This document shows positions 11,201-21,400 of a stretch of DNA of 64,000 nt, piece after piece; positions within the stretch are counted from its first letter, which is position 1, and every line of letters begins with the position of its first letter. Source of the DNA: Sweltsa coloradensis (Eukaryota; Arthropoda; Insecta; Plecoptera; Chloroperlidae); assembly GCA_024449915.1 (NCBI GenBank), contig JAMZAV010000630.1:186001-250000 (forward strand), in the 5' to 3' direction. The translations under genes were made by a program, and so were the position numbers. A model generated the notes under the pieces. It did no database searches, had not been told where the DNA came from, and saw nothing but the letters and a program-made list of their open reading frames with translations.

Positions 11201-14200
11201 AACATCAAAACGTGAATCGAAGAACACCAACAGTTTCTTCTGTCAAATTGAGAAGTAAATTAGAAGTGCATGTAAAGAAGGAATAAATCTCTATGTACTC
11301 TCTGGCTAGAAACAAACGTGATCTTATTGAAAACATTACGTTTCCACCAATCAACAAAAAGCTGAAAATTGTAAGTAATGTGATCACACCGACTATTCAA
11401 CTCAACTATGTAACTGGTCTTGTCTGCGCGCCCATTGAAGCGCTCGCTCATGCGTTTTCGCCAGTCTTCTCTCGGAACCAGGCGAGGAAGACCACCATCT
11501 ACGTCACGCCGCGTGACGTCACCAACTAACAAAATTGCTCACCAGTCGAGTAAATTGGGGCCGGTTTCTTTAATTTTTTTTCAAATTCTTCAAATAGTTA
11601 AGAGGTTTAACATATGTCCCCAACAATGCTATATGATCCTATGCCTTTAATAACACTGAAATAACACCACTAAATGGTAGTAATAGTCCAATAGAAATAA
11701 AACCTTATAGCCTAACACCGCTAAACGGTATTAACAACAAATTCACCCTTATTATCGTCGACTGCTTTGGGGCCTACAGGGTTGGCTTGGTCACTTTGGT
11801 TTAATATGTCCCCCACTGAAAATCAGTTATATGACCGAGTAGGTAGGCTACACTCTAAATACAAATTTATCTTTAAAAATATTTTATTTTATTTGCTACA
11901 TAAACCATATTTTTTTACCATGTTTTCATAGTAACACAATTATTTCCACTCTAGGCCCGCATGTTGAAGATAATTTTACATGCCCAGACAGAAAAAAAAC
12001 TTACATGCCAATTTTTTTTGTAAATAGGCTATCCGCTATCAGGACATAGGTTAAGTGAAATCCTGCTAAAACATTCCCTTCATAGGCGTTGCCCTGCCCA
12101 ACACGTCTGAATTTTTATACTGTTTTTTATACGTATCACTTTTCACTCTAAACTTGCCGATAAAAACAAGCTAAAACGAAAACATTAGTACATGTAAATT
12201 ACAGTACTTTCTTTCGATGGTGCTAGGGCCTATTGTGTTTCAATTTTTTCTAACATGTGGTATCAATATCATAGGTCTATCATATTCATAATCATGTGGT
12301 ATATCTGCAAGAAAGGAACAGTCATCACTTATGCGCATATTGGGATTTTCTATGCATTTTAACTTTTAAGTCTAGGCCTAATGACTGATTGGTGGCCTAT
12401 CACTGTTTTGCAAAGCAAGGAATGCAAAAATAATGTAAAAACATAACACACCTCATTTAACAATTTAAAAACAAAATTCTGGAAAAAATAAAACCATAAA
12501 CAAACAACAATAATTATCGCTATCGATACCTTGCAGTCACACTTTTGATTATTGATTTTTTTTAATTTTACCGTTGTACACCTCTATACACAACCATAAT
12601 GTTAACTAACTAGCGGGCAATTATAGATAAATTGCAAATTATAACAGAAAACACGTACTTGTAATGTTCAGCAGCTGCTTCAAATTCTCCCAAGAAAATA
12701 TGAGAATTACCCAAATTACTATTAGCCCGACGTTCCGCAGCCTTGTCGCCAAACTCCCGTGCTATCTTGAGCCGCTGAAATAAAGTATTTTAGATTAATA
12801 CGTCTACTTATTAGTTATTAGCCTACTAGTAATAGTATACCTACTAATATACTTTTAAATATGGTAGATTAAAACATCTTGAGTAGTAGCCTATAGGTGG
12901 TACCTACCTCTTCATGGTAGTGAATAGCTTGTTGGAAGTTTCCCAGCAGATAATACGTGTTCCCAAGGTTACCACACGCTCGGCCTTGTGCGGCAGTCTC
13001 TTTCAATTCCCGCATTAGTTCCAGATTCTCCTCATAATAATTCACCGCCTGCTGCAGACAGCTCCTGACGTCCTCCGGAAACTCCCCCGGGTCTTGCTGG
13101 CCAACTCGTCCGATATGTTTCCCTTTCGCGTGGTAGACATTACCCAAATTATAGAGAGCCCTTCCCTCACTTAATTTGTCGTTGAGTTCTCGAGAGATTT
13201 CCAAGTGACGTTTGCAACACAGCATGGCCTCATCAAACTTTCCCATCACTTTAAGCGTATTTCCTAAATTTCCGCTGGACTTAGCTTCTCCGAGCTTATC
13301 ACCCATTGTTCTGGGGGAGAAAAAAACAGTATGTTTTTAAGTATCAGATTTTAGTCTACTTTCAGAACAATCCTTTTGTCTATTTAGGATTATTATAATA
13401 TAGCCTACCGCATCGAGTTATAGAGATGTAAAAATGGAAATTAAATCGTCAGATTCCAAATAAATGATTTCCGTAGTCGCGTAGTCAATTCCTCACAAAA
13501 TGAAATAGGCTTAAAAGTCATGTTTAATAAAGTGGGAAATGCAATTTCATAACCTTGAAATCGATAAGGCCTCTGCCTAGAGTGTACCCCCTATTGTTGG
13601 AAAAGTGATGCCTACAACTTCATAGTGTGGCTCATTGGTCTTGTGGTAAGCGTCTCTGCTGCCAATGCAGAAGGTCCAAGGTTCCATTCCCGCTTAGGCA
13701 GAAGTTTTTAAACTTCTGATTTGGACTTAGGTCCATCAGTTCTTGGCTTAGGAATTTGTAAACGGTGACTTTAGAGCCATCCTAGCAACTAGGCACATAA
13801 TTCGTTCAAAGTTGTTCTAAATCGGCCTTGTTGATTCTGGTGTTGTTTGTGGTAAAATAAAGGAAGCAGCTGTAAAGTAGTGTTGCTACTATTTTAAAGT
13901 ACCTATAGCTGCACAAGTAGCAAGCAACTTAAGAATGAAAGTAGCTTTGAAGCTACTTTCAAAGGTCAAGTAACTGTTGCTGTAGCAGTTGCAGTGCTAC
14001 TTTTAAACAGTAGCTTTAACAACACTTTCAATCCTAGGTGGCTTTACCACATGTAAGTAGGCCTACCAGTATATCAATTCATATTCCTTTTGTTATTACT
14101 GTACTTTTATTCTCGTTTACAGACCTATCTAGGGATACAGAAATTCTTAAAAATAATTTTTATGTCATTTGATAGTGATAAATTTTCTTTTAAATAATAC

Positions 14201-15954
14201 CTTCTAGTTCATTCAAGGAAGTTTGCAAAGAAGTCGGAAAAAGGTGCAGAAGGAAACAAGAAGATGTTGTATGGCATAGTGAAGACAAAGAGAAAATAAA
14301 GGGGGGGGACAAAGATATCTAACGGTTGACTCAGAGAGACTCATTACTGATGCAGATGAGATAAAGGAAAAATGGAAAGAGTACTTCAACCAATTGTTAA
14401 ATGCAGGAGAAGAAAAAGTAGAGGACAGGGATGAAGAATTGGAAGTTAGGAGGGAAGATGTGGAAGTGAATGGTCCAACCTGGCAAGAAGTGGAGAAGGC
14501 ACTGCAAAGAATGAAGAATGAAAAAGCAGCAGGAGTTGATGAACTGGTGGCAGAAATGATAAAAAATAAATAGGCCCAGTTACCATGAAGTGGCTGTATA
14601 GTTATTCGAGTTGTGTGGAAAGAAAAAAAGATACCGGAGGACTGGAGAAAAGGAGTTATAGTGCTGATATATAAGAAAGGTGATCGAAAAAAATGTAGTA
14701 CTAATTACAGGGGGATCACTTTACTATGCCACACAGCAAAGATTTATGAAAGGATTGTTGACAGAAGAATAAGAGAAGAGGTTGATCACATGTTGAATGA
14801 GGAACAATACGGATTTAGATGGGGAAGATCCACAAAAGATCCTATATTCATACTTAGACAGGCCATGGAAAAGAGTTGGGAGCTTGGAAGAAGAATGAGT
14901 ATGGTCTTCCAAAGTCAGATCAATGTTATGCCAGTTGTTTGATTTAATTATGATTCACTTACATTAGTTATAAACTTTAAAAAATACTAAAGATGAGTTT
15001 CTTCTTTCTGCCTTGAAATAACTAAGAGTAGCCTTCTAGATGGACTGATCAAAATGCGGTGGACTTAATCACTTTATGCTTTGAAAATATAGACGCTAAA
15101 AGTGAATAAGTCCATTTTAACTGGACTTAAACAGTTTTAGCTTCTCAACAAAACTGTATACACAGTGGACTTACTCAATAAAACAACATGCAATTCTCAG
15201 TTACTAGACCTAAAGTGGACTTAAGACAGTTTTGCAATAGAAAGTTGTTGAAATTTGGAATGTTTTGATACCAGGCATGCATATTGGTCAAATGTGGACT
15301 TATCAGGTTTACCTCTTACCCCACCCTATATTGTACACAGTACACACAAAACTTTACATTAGGTAAGTAGATAGGTAGGTAGGGGGGTAGGCTTATCACT
15401 GCTCGAGTATAGAAGGGCTAAAGGTTCTTACTTCTTTCGCCTAACATAAGTTACAGTACCTGGCAAGAGTAAGATCATGTCTATGATACTGCATAGCTTT
15501 TATGTAGTCTCCAAGGTAAAAGTAAGCATTTCCCAACTGACTGTAGATGGCACTCAGTGTTCGAAGATCATCTGTCCCAGCTTGGATTGCCGCCTGAAAG
15601 AACGCCACGCCAGCACGACAATCCCCACCTTTGCATAGACGCTCGCCTTCAAGGGCCAGCTCTAGGCACATGTTCCCACTATCTCCGCAACTCTGAAACA
15701 TAGGGTAGTACAATAAACGACTGTTGGAATTCTTGTTACCATGGACATGCCCGACTTGGGTGGTAGGCCTACTACATGTTTAAATTGCTATCCGTGATTA
15801 TTCTCTTTTAAGAGGCCATGAAGGTTTTTGTGTCAATTGCTATGGCATAGGCCTAGGCCTACACACCAACTATTGACCATGGACAGCGATGGCTGTTGCT
15901 TGAGCCACCAACCTGAATTAAGGAGCTATAGCGGATGGCATGCGGAACACGCAT
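4453..15954 (-). CDS. GPSM2: GPSM2 (LGN/Pins) G-protein signalling modulator, multi-exon
   Basis: Cytoplasmic and cortical adaptor that links GDP-bound G-alpha-i to NuMA/Mud and dynein for spindle orientation and asymmetric division (family knowledge). The exons, in order, are 15913-15954 (candidate), 15460-15692, 12908-13310, 12659-12774, 10035-10299, 7519-7713 and 4453-5220. All junctions are AG/GT and keep frame, giving about 673 residues, close to vertebrate LGN (about 680). Residues roughly 15-353 are TPR repeats with the typical SLGNA/NLGNT helices. Residues 354-418 form the linker with RRQSMEQLDLIK, equivalent to the RRHSMENMELMK motif of LGN. The C-terminus carries four GoLoco motifs, each ending in the G-alpha-contacting DQR. 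The basic stretch that follows the linker in vertebrates is shorter here. Introns are filled with transposons. Identity is near certain; only the first exon is unsure. Confidence 0.93.
5221..5673. other. GPSM2 intron sequence, unassigned
   Basis: AT-rich intron between the GoLoco exon and the hAT-like insertion. There is no exon or repeat I can name, apart from scattered AGGCCTA words. Confidence 0.4.
5674..6793. mobile_element. Non-autonomous hAT-like element, 1.1 kb, TCGAATATTCGA type
   Basis: A perfect 8-bp duplication CTAAACAC flanks it (5666-5673, 6794-6801). Both ends share the 13-bp inverted terminus TAGGGCTGTGCGA. Subterminal DNA at both ends is built from GAGTACTCGAATATTCGAGT-like palindromes on the left and repeated GAACTCGAATT on the right. 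The interior includes an AGGCCTA-dense stretch (about 6240-6540). No transposase frame is seen. It lies within a GPSM2 intron. Confidence 0.85.
7519..7713 (-). CDS. GPSM2: GPSM2 linker exon
   Basis: The acceptor CTACAG precedes LGDPMGQATAQMNVSDLRKV, the end of the last TPR helix. The exon then runs through VLGLPSGD to RRQSMEQLDLIK and the donor AAG|GTGTGG. It is 195 nt in phase 0. The serine after RRQ matches the phosphorylated linker region of LGN/Pins by position, which is an inference. Confidence 0.88.
8460..9817 (+). mobile_element. Helitron-like element B nested in A
   Basis: It begins TTGGATGAGCGTAGCGAAG after A8459 and ends in AACGCGGCGGAACTTAAGCG, TTTCCTAG, then T9818. The uninterrupted site GGTTTA|TAATAAC is visible in the copy at 50135-50491, so no target bases were duplicated. 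It contains several about 150-bp internal repeats with ATTTCTCATGAAAATCGCAA. Element C splits it. Confidence 0.7.
8779..9379 (-). mobile_element. Helitron-like element C nested in B
   Basis: On the minus strand it runs from TTGGATGAGCG (9379) to CTAG (8779). Host flanks TTTTATGAA and TTAATATATT rejoin exactly into the family's own internal repeat, which is intact at 9529-9550. This is a clean empty site with no duplication. It is 601 bp and non-coding. Confidence 0.75.
10035..10299 (-). CDS. GPSM2: GPSM2 TPR exon
   Basis: This exon encodes RTLVLAQELGDRAVEAQACY followed by SLGNTFTLLRDY and ACWSLGNAHSAMGNHEKAL, TPR units close to vertebrate LGN. Acceptor TTGCAG at the 10300 side, donor GAG|GTAAAA at 10034. 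It starts in phase 2 (completing an AAG codon from the previous exon) and ends on a codon boundary. Confidence 0.93.
10509..11646. mobile_element. TTAA-flanked DNA element (Kolobok- or piggyBac-type, non-autonomous)
   Basis: TTAA at 10505-10508 and 11647-11650 brackets the inverted ends AGGCATA...TATGCCT. The enclosed 1.1 kb is richer in G+C and differs in texture from the surrounding intron. Kolobok elements use a TTAA target and AGG-type termini, which fits, but only seven terminal bases match. No transposase was recognised. Confidence 0.45.
11753..11873 (+). repeat. tRNA-SINE family 1, 3' fragment
   Basis: It holds only the tail: GGCCTACAGGGTTGGCTTGG, the CCCCCACTGAAAATCAGTTA block and CTCTAAATACAAATTTAT. 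The tRNA head is absent. Confidence 0.75.
12659..12774 (-). CDS. GPSM2: GPSM2 TPR exon (116 nt)
   Basis: This short exon encodes RLKIAREFGDKAAERRANSN and LGNSHIFLGEFEAAAEHYK, matching the LGN TPR with RLLIAKEFGDKAAERRAYSN. Acceptor TTTCAG, donor AA|GTACGT. Confidence 0.92.
12908..13310 (-). CDS. GPSM2: GPSM2 TPR exon (403 nt)
   Basis: This exon encodes TMGDKLGEAKSSGNLGNTLK, then RHLEISRELNDKLSEGRALY, YNLGNVYHAKGK, the family's insert containing DPGEFPEDV, and RACGNLGNTYYLLGNFQQAI. The acceptor is CCCCCAG and the donor GAG|GTAGGT. The segment around GEFPEDV is diagnostic for LGN/AGS3/Pins rather than for other TPR proteins. Confidence 0.94.
13626..13858 (+). repeat. tRNA-SINE family 1, 5' part
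   Basis: It begins with a tRNA-like head (GGTCTTGTGGTAAGCGTCTC, then GGTTCCATTCCC). The family's central region follows (TTTGTAAACGGTGACTTTAG, CCTAGCAACTAGGCACATA) and it stops after GATTCTGGTGTTG. The 3' half is missing. Confidence 0.8.
13877..14028. mobile_element. Small element with GTAGCTT/AAGCTAC palindromes
   Basis: The inverted ends AGTGTTGCTAC and GTAGCTTTAACAACACT surround repeated GAAAGTAGCTT...AAGCTACTTTC, a near-perfect 24-bp palindrome. No clear target duplication. It abuts the SINE fragment at 13626-13858. Confidence 0.4.
14200..14935 (+). pseudogene. RTE-like LINE fragment: first half of reverse transcriptase
   Basis: Broken frames give DADEIKEKWKEYFNQLLNAG, then WQEVEKALQRMKNEKAAGVD, KIPEDWRKGVIVLIYKKGDR, NYRGITLL and NEEQYGFR. 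These are the region before the RT palm and RT blocks 0-2 of a non-LTR retrotransposon. The copy has a stop at about 14572 and ends just where the next block (FLDLEKAY) should begin; that block is where the copy at 34522 starts. It is in GPSM2 intron DNA and is not functional. Confidence 0.8.
15045..15312. repeat. Interspersed TGGACTTA repeats
   Basis: Six copies of TGGACTTA or its near variants (TGGACTGA at the left edge) recur at irregular 40-60 bp spacing, mixed with AACAGTTTT words. This resembles the subterminal repeats of a small DNA transposon, but I could not fix its ends. Confidence 0.35.
15460..15692 (-). CDS. GPSM2: GPSM2 first TPR exon
   Basis: This exon encodes MCLELALEGERLCKGGDCRA, then TLSAIYSQLGNAYFYLGDY and YHRHDLTLAR, the first TPRs of LGN almost word for word. 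The acceptor is GTTTCAG and the donor CCAG|GTACTG. It starts in phase 0 with SCGDSGN, so an upstream exon must supply the start codon. Confidence 0.93.
15913..15954 (-). CDS. GPSM2: Candidate GPSM2 start exon
   Basis: ATG at 15954 opens MRVPHAIRYSSLIQ, followed by CAG|GTTGGT. The frame is phase 0, as the next exon requires. This would give MRVPHAIRYSSLIQ-SCGDSGNMCLELALEG, roughly the length and flavour of the LGN N-terminus. The donor is not ideal, and other upstream ATGs could be used. Transcript data would decide. Confidence 0.4.
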
Positions 15955-16725
15955 ACTTTCTGGTCGCCTTAATACGCTTTGGAAAATATTCCACACTGAT
16001 GTGATGCATGTATGGTAGTTGACATCTTCTTTACAAAGTGCTTTGGTATTTCTTTGCGAGTCAAAGGATATCGAAGGAATCAAGGTCAGAAGTTCCGGAT
16101 GTGCGTCGGAAGGTGCTGCCAACTCAATTTCCTATAGGGACAAAAACTAAAATGGCATTTCTAGGCGCCATTTGTTGTAAAACTATCAAGTTTACACTCA
16201 AATCAATCAGATTGTGATCGGGTTTAAACAGAAATATTCATTCGGCTGTAAAAACTATTTTTATCTCTTCAAATGTCAAAAATGCTTAAAGCGTCTGATT
16301 CAGGAAGCTTTGACACTTCCCACTAGAAATCCCGAGTTATCACCGTGTTAGTAAAAGATGGCGGGGTATGATAATTTGGCAATGGCTAGTTGACACTTCA
16401 TTTCAAAATGGTGTCAAGTACCCAATAGCTGAACACCTTTAGCAGAATATTGTACTGCCGTGTCTACAAACCCTTCTATTTACATTCAATTATGACGTCA
16501 GGCGACTGGGTTTTGTTTAGAGGCTTCCTTATACCTCATTGGTTGATTTTATAAACATCTCGGCCAATAATTAATACTCCGTGTGGTTGATAATCAAACT
16601 CGAAAGTCGAAGTAAGTACAGAAAAGCTAAATCGTCAATAGCCAAACACCCTAGCCAAACGACTCAAGATGGTGACATAGCAACATATCACAGCCGAAAA
16701 TTATGTCACTTAGCCTACAAATAAA

Positions 16726-17230
16726 TGTTAAAGTGCAACGTGTGAAACTAACAACAGGGTTCCATTTTATATATTCATGTGTTTAACTTTTATGTGAGTG
16801 TAATAGTCTAATTGCTATTGAATTTCAATCCAGCAAAAATGAATATTAACAAATAACATGGAGTTTCAAAGGCGGCGGAGCGGAGTGTTCAGCTAATGGA
16901 ACTTTACACAACACCCAAACGTCAGCTGTTTTGGTATAATTTATAGGCTTTCCTGAAAGTAAAAACATGTTTCTGTTACATGTTGTGTTAATACTTAATA
17001 TTAAAGACAGCTAAATGCAACGTGTGAAACTAACAACAGGGTTCCATTTGATATATTCATGTGTTTAACTTTTATGTGAGTGTAAAAGTCTAATTGCTAT
17101 TGAATTTCAATCCAGCAAAAATGAATATTCACGAATAACATGGAGTTTCAATGGCGGCGGAGCGGAGTGTTCGGCTAATGGAACTTGACCCAATACCCAA
17201 ACGTCAGCTGTTTTGGTATGATTTATGCAG
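16726..17230. repeat. Direct duplication of about 215 bp near the GPSM2 5' end
   Basis: The segments at about 16731-16945 and 17013-17227 are nearly identical, from GCAACGTGTGAAACTAACAA to CAAACGTCAGCTGTTTTGGT. They are separated by about 70 bp. They lie upstream of the candidate GPSM2 start exon and include GGCGGCGGAGCGGAGTGTTC, a locally GC-rich core. Confidence 0.8.
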
Positions 17231-17315
17231 TATAATCTCTGGAAGATCGCCACAAGTCGGCAGCATGAACAAAGGACATTATAATTCGAAAGAAAAACAC
17301 CGCTTTATGTCCTGA
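17151..17315 (+). CDS. Small open frame in the second copy of the duplication, doubtful
   Basis: ATGGCGGCGGAGCGG opens a 54-codon frame beginning MAAERSVRLMELDPIPKRQL and ending at TGA. In the first copy the ATG is AAG, so the frame has no start there. I do not recognise the peptide. It could be an upstream exon, a captured 5' exon or chance. Confidence 0.2.
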   Translation: MAAERSVRLMELDPIPKRQLFWYDLCSIISGRSPQVGSMNKGHYNSKEKHRFMS

Positions 17316-17392
17316 TAACTTATTTTAATTGTTTAAAAAAACATTGGCATGTAAGTTTTCTGTCTGGGCATGTAAAATTATCTCCAACAAGT

Positions 17393-18435
17393 AGGGTTGC
17401 CAAGTCTCCCGTATTTCCCGGGAATTCCCATATTTTCCAGTCATTTCCCGCTTCCCGTATCAACTCGACCCGGAAACCACTTTTCCCGTATTTCCAAATT
17501 GTGTAAATTCAACTTTAGTTATTAGTTAAAAATTTGAATTTTCATAAACTCTGGCCTCGTCCTCTCGGCTCTGACCAGTGGAAGGCTGTGGTCGCAGTGC
17601 TGGGATAGTCTAGCCCCACCCTCCCCTCGCCTACACCCCCTACGAGCCTGCACCCGCGACGTAAATCTTAGCAGGCTTGCCGTGCATTGAGGCGGTGACC
17701 TTGTTCCCCGCCAGTCAAGTTTGTTGTATTCACGCTCGGCGGCTCGAAAAATGAGTGACTCGGAGGATGCAGGAACGTCGAAGTCGATGACACCACCACG
17801 AAAGAAGGCAAAAGGTAGGGCTACAAAGCAGATGTGTAGGCCATATACCAAAATAAGTGGGAGGAGGTTTATAAGTGGGTCAGACCAGAACACTCCAATA
17901 AATCAAGGTCATATTGCACGTTATGTCTCAAAGGTTTTAGCATCGCTCACGGTGGACATTCCGATATCACACAGCACTTGTCCACAGAATGCCACAAATT
18001 GAAGTGCAGAGCGAGTAAAGAATCGAACAAAATCAACAGTTTCTTTGTGACTCCAAATAGGTATTACTGCAGTTGCAGACAGTGTTGCAGCCTGTGAACT
18101 GTCCATGGTTTATCATACGGTGAAACATAATTTAAGCTACAACAGCATGGATTGCGGCAATAAGCTGGTCAAAGAGCTGTTTAGCAAATCTGCAGATTGT
18201 ATGAAGACATTGTGCGGTCGCACGAAAGCAGAAACATTAGTAAAAAGTGTTTTAGCCCCCAAAAGTGTTAAAGATTTCGTTGATATTTTAAGTTCACCAT
18301 TAAAATCAAGCCAGTTTTTTAGCATAGCTACAGATGCATCCAACAAAGGAAATCGTAAAATGTTCCCAACAAGCGTGCAGTATTTCGACCCTAGTGAGGG
18401 CGTGAAAAACAAGCTTTTATCATTTATTGAACAGC
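17393..18435 (+). pseudogene. hAT transposase N-terminal half, cut by a LINE
   Basis: It starts with TAGGGTTGCCAAG, a hAT-type end with CCCGGGAA palindromes like those of 42941-44288. Broken frames encode MSDSEDAGTSKSMTPPRKKA, then KWEEVYKWVRPEHSNKS with YCTLC...HGGHSDITQHLSTECH (a BED-like zinc finger). DCGNKLVKELF and SQFFSIATDASNKGNRKM follow, the first aspartate of the hAT catalytic core. The frame is shifted at least twice. It ends at KLLSFIEQP, where LINE sequence takes over. No 3' half is found downstream in this orientation. Confidence 0.75.
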
Positions 18436-21400
18436 CTTTTTGTACACACTGTTTGAGCTTGTAACTCAGAAACCAACAATTACTAACTATAGTTGTGATT
18501 TAAGTTTTGAATGTGCTTGCATTGAATTGAATTTCAGTACAAATAAAAAAACACTAGCGGTATCTAATATCATAATCGTCGTAATTTATAGGTCCACAAA
18601 TGGCAACATTAAAACCTTTCTAGAAAAAAGTGAAAAAATTATCTCTAAACTATTAAAATCAAATAAACATTTAGTAGTTTTGGGTGACTTTAATGTAAAC
18701 GTCTCTCCAAATAGTAAAGACCCGAATAAAGATCAACTAATTAATCTCCTTAGCTCATTTAACCTTATACTCACCATAAATGAACCAACTAGAGTTGACC
18801 AAAGGTGGCAAACATCATCCATTATTGACAACATAGCAACAAATACTACACTTCCATTCAAGACACAGGTACTTAACCTTGGTATTGCCGACCATTATGC
18901 TCAAGAAATCAAAATTCAATGTAACAATTTTATTCCTCCAACAACAACAAAAACAATTCAATTATTAAATGACACCACATTAGATAATCTTATCGAGAGA
19001 CTTGAAGAAGAAATGTGGGATGATGTATCACAAGCTAAATTGGCTGATGATAAATACAATACATTTATAAGAAGCTGCAATCATATATCAGTAAAAATTT
19101 TGTCCATTTAAAACTATAAAAATAAAACCATTCTACAAAAAGAAAACAAACTGGATATCGAAGGGTATAAAAATCTCGAGTTTAAATAAGAGAAGTCTTC
19201 TTATAAAAAAATTTTAAAAATTTCATTTCCAAAACGGGGACATTCCTTAAAACTTACGTTAAATCATATTTAAAAATTTATAAACAAGTTTTAAAAAACA
19301 GCAAAAAGTAATCAAATTAAGGACAGTATATCTCAAAGCTAACAATAAGTCAAAGTGTATCGGGAAAAAATTATAAATTCAGAGACAAACAGAAAACCTA
19401 TTAAGCCCCGTAAAAATATTAATCTACTCAATAGTAACAATGAATTAATAAATGACTCTAAACTCTAAAGTGGTAGCAAAAATCCTTAATAGCTTTTTTG
19501 CTAATGAACCCTCTGACATAACAAATAACTTAGTTGTAAATCAAGGAAATAACAAAATCTTACTTTCATTGATTACTTGCATAAGACAAACAAGAGCCCA
19601 GTAAATCTTTATATTTTTATGAAACTGATTTTAATGAAATAAAAAATATTGTTGGTAATTTAAAAATCATCTCACTCTGCAGGAGTAGATGGCATATCAA
19701 CATTGTTTTAAAGAAATGTATCCATATGTTAGCTGCACCTCTATGTGAATTTTCAATACCTGTCTAAAAGATGGGGTCTTTCCACAAGCACTAAAAATAT
19801 CCAAAATAATTCCCATACAAAAAGAAAGTAAACTCCTTGCAAGTAATTATCGACCAATATCTATTCTACCTGCTGTTTCAAAATATTGGAAAGAATTATT
19901 TATAAAGATTGATAAGCTTTTTAGAAAAGCACAACATTCTAACAGAAAGACAAAATGGATTAAGAAAGGGAAAATCTACTAGTGATACAATTAGAAGATT
20001 TCTATTAAACGTAACTAGTGAAAGGATTCAAATATTGATACTCTGGGTATATTCTGTGATCTCACCAAAGCTTTTGGACTGTGTTGATCACAATATACTC
20101 CCCCACTAAATTAGAATATTATGGAGTACGTGGTGCTGCACTAAAAATTATTAAAATCATACCTAACAAACAGAGTACAATATGTAGAAATAACTAGCAA
20201 TGAAAATAAAAAATTTCACATACCATTTCGGACTCTGAGAAAATTATATGTGGTGTACCAAAAGGGTTCAATTCTTGGCCCTTTATTTTTCATTGTCTTT
20301 ATCAGTGATCTAACTGAAAGTATAGATGATGCTGAACTTTTTGCTGACGATTTTCCCCAGTCATTAAAGGCTGATGAAAGCAAAGCTCTTCGGGATAAAT
20401 CAGAAGAAAGACTAAATGAATCAAATGGGTGGTTTACAGCTAACAAACTTATTTTAAACTCCAAAAAAACAAACTAGCCCTATATCCAATTCCACTCAAT
20501 TCAGAAGATTAAATCTTTAAACAAAATACCATACCTAAAATAATTTTTCAGATAATTCAAATATAACACAAGTTTCATCAAATGTATTTCTAGGCTTAAA
20601 ATGACCAACATCTAACATTTACACGATCATATCAATAATTAATACCAAAACTTAATTCGTCTTGTTATGCTATAAGGACCATCAAGCAGATAAGTAACAT
20701 CCCCACAGCCAAAATATGCTACTATTCATTATTTGAGTATATATAAGCTACGGAATTGAATTTTGGGGTATATCGACCCACATTTATAAAGTTTTATTAT
20801 ACAAAAAAAAAAACAATTAGGGGGAAGTGGGGTAAATGGAACATGGGGTAAATAGGAACAGCCCCAAAATCTACCCCATATGACCTATTTAAAAAATACA
20901 AAAAATATTCCATGTGACCTTTTTATTTTCCAAAAACATATCAAAAAATCAGCTCATTTGATGTTAATTTAATAGTTTTCTGATTTTTTTTAAAAATACC
21001 CTACACTTAAAAGTTGATATAAGTTTCAGTCAAAAAAACTTTAGAAAAAAAAAATTATGTCCAAAGAGTACCCTAAAAAAATATTTTGACTTATAAAAAT
21101 TTTCCCCCTAACTATGAACATGATTTTACAATTTTTTTGCATTGCTTATCTTTGTCCATCATGGCTGTTAAGCCCCTGTTCCCATTTACCCCATACCACC
21201 TCCATTTTGGGGGGAATTAGGAACACTGGTTTGGGGTAATTAGGAACAAGTGGGGTAAAAAGGAACAACCCCAGTTAACCTATGGGTTATATTTTTGGGG
21301 TAAATGGGAACTTTTCTCGATCTTCACAGCCATCTCTATTTTACCCTTGTGGTTGACCAGGTGTTGTGAAAATTGCCATTTAGGCCATTTTTCTGCTTTT

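Larger units (their letters stand above)
10451..12586. mobile_element. Possible decayed hAT-like element enclosing other insertions
   Basis: The left end TAGGGATGCAAACG and the right end, read on the minus strand as TAGAGGTGTACAACG, are similar. Flanking 8-mers TAAATAAC and TACACAAC match at 6 of 8. Terminal zones hold CGATTAATCG and ATCGATA words. If real, the 10509-11646 element and a SINE tail inserted inside it. Weak evidence. Confidence 0.3.

Noticed and set aside
13634..13700. Functional tRNA gene
   Set aside because: The T and acceptor stems do not pair and SINE sequence follows directly. The same applies to 34081, 46676, 26640 and 27200.
15859..16122. 87-codon minus-strand frame as a GPSM2 first exon in full
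   Set aside because: It begins at a TTG and only the inner ATG at 15954 gives the phase needed, so only 15913-15954 was kept as a candidate.
17522..17893. 123-codon minus-strand frame opposite the hAT transposase start
   Set aside because: It overlaps the zinc-finger coding strand of the hAT remnant and has no conserved blocks.
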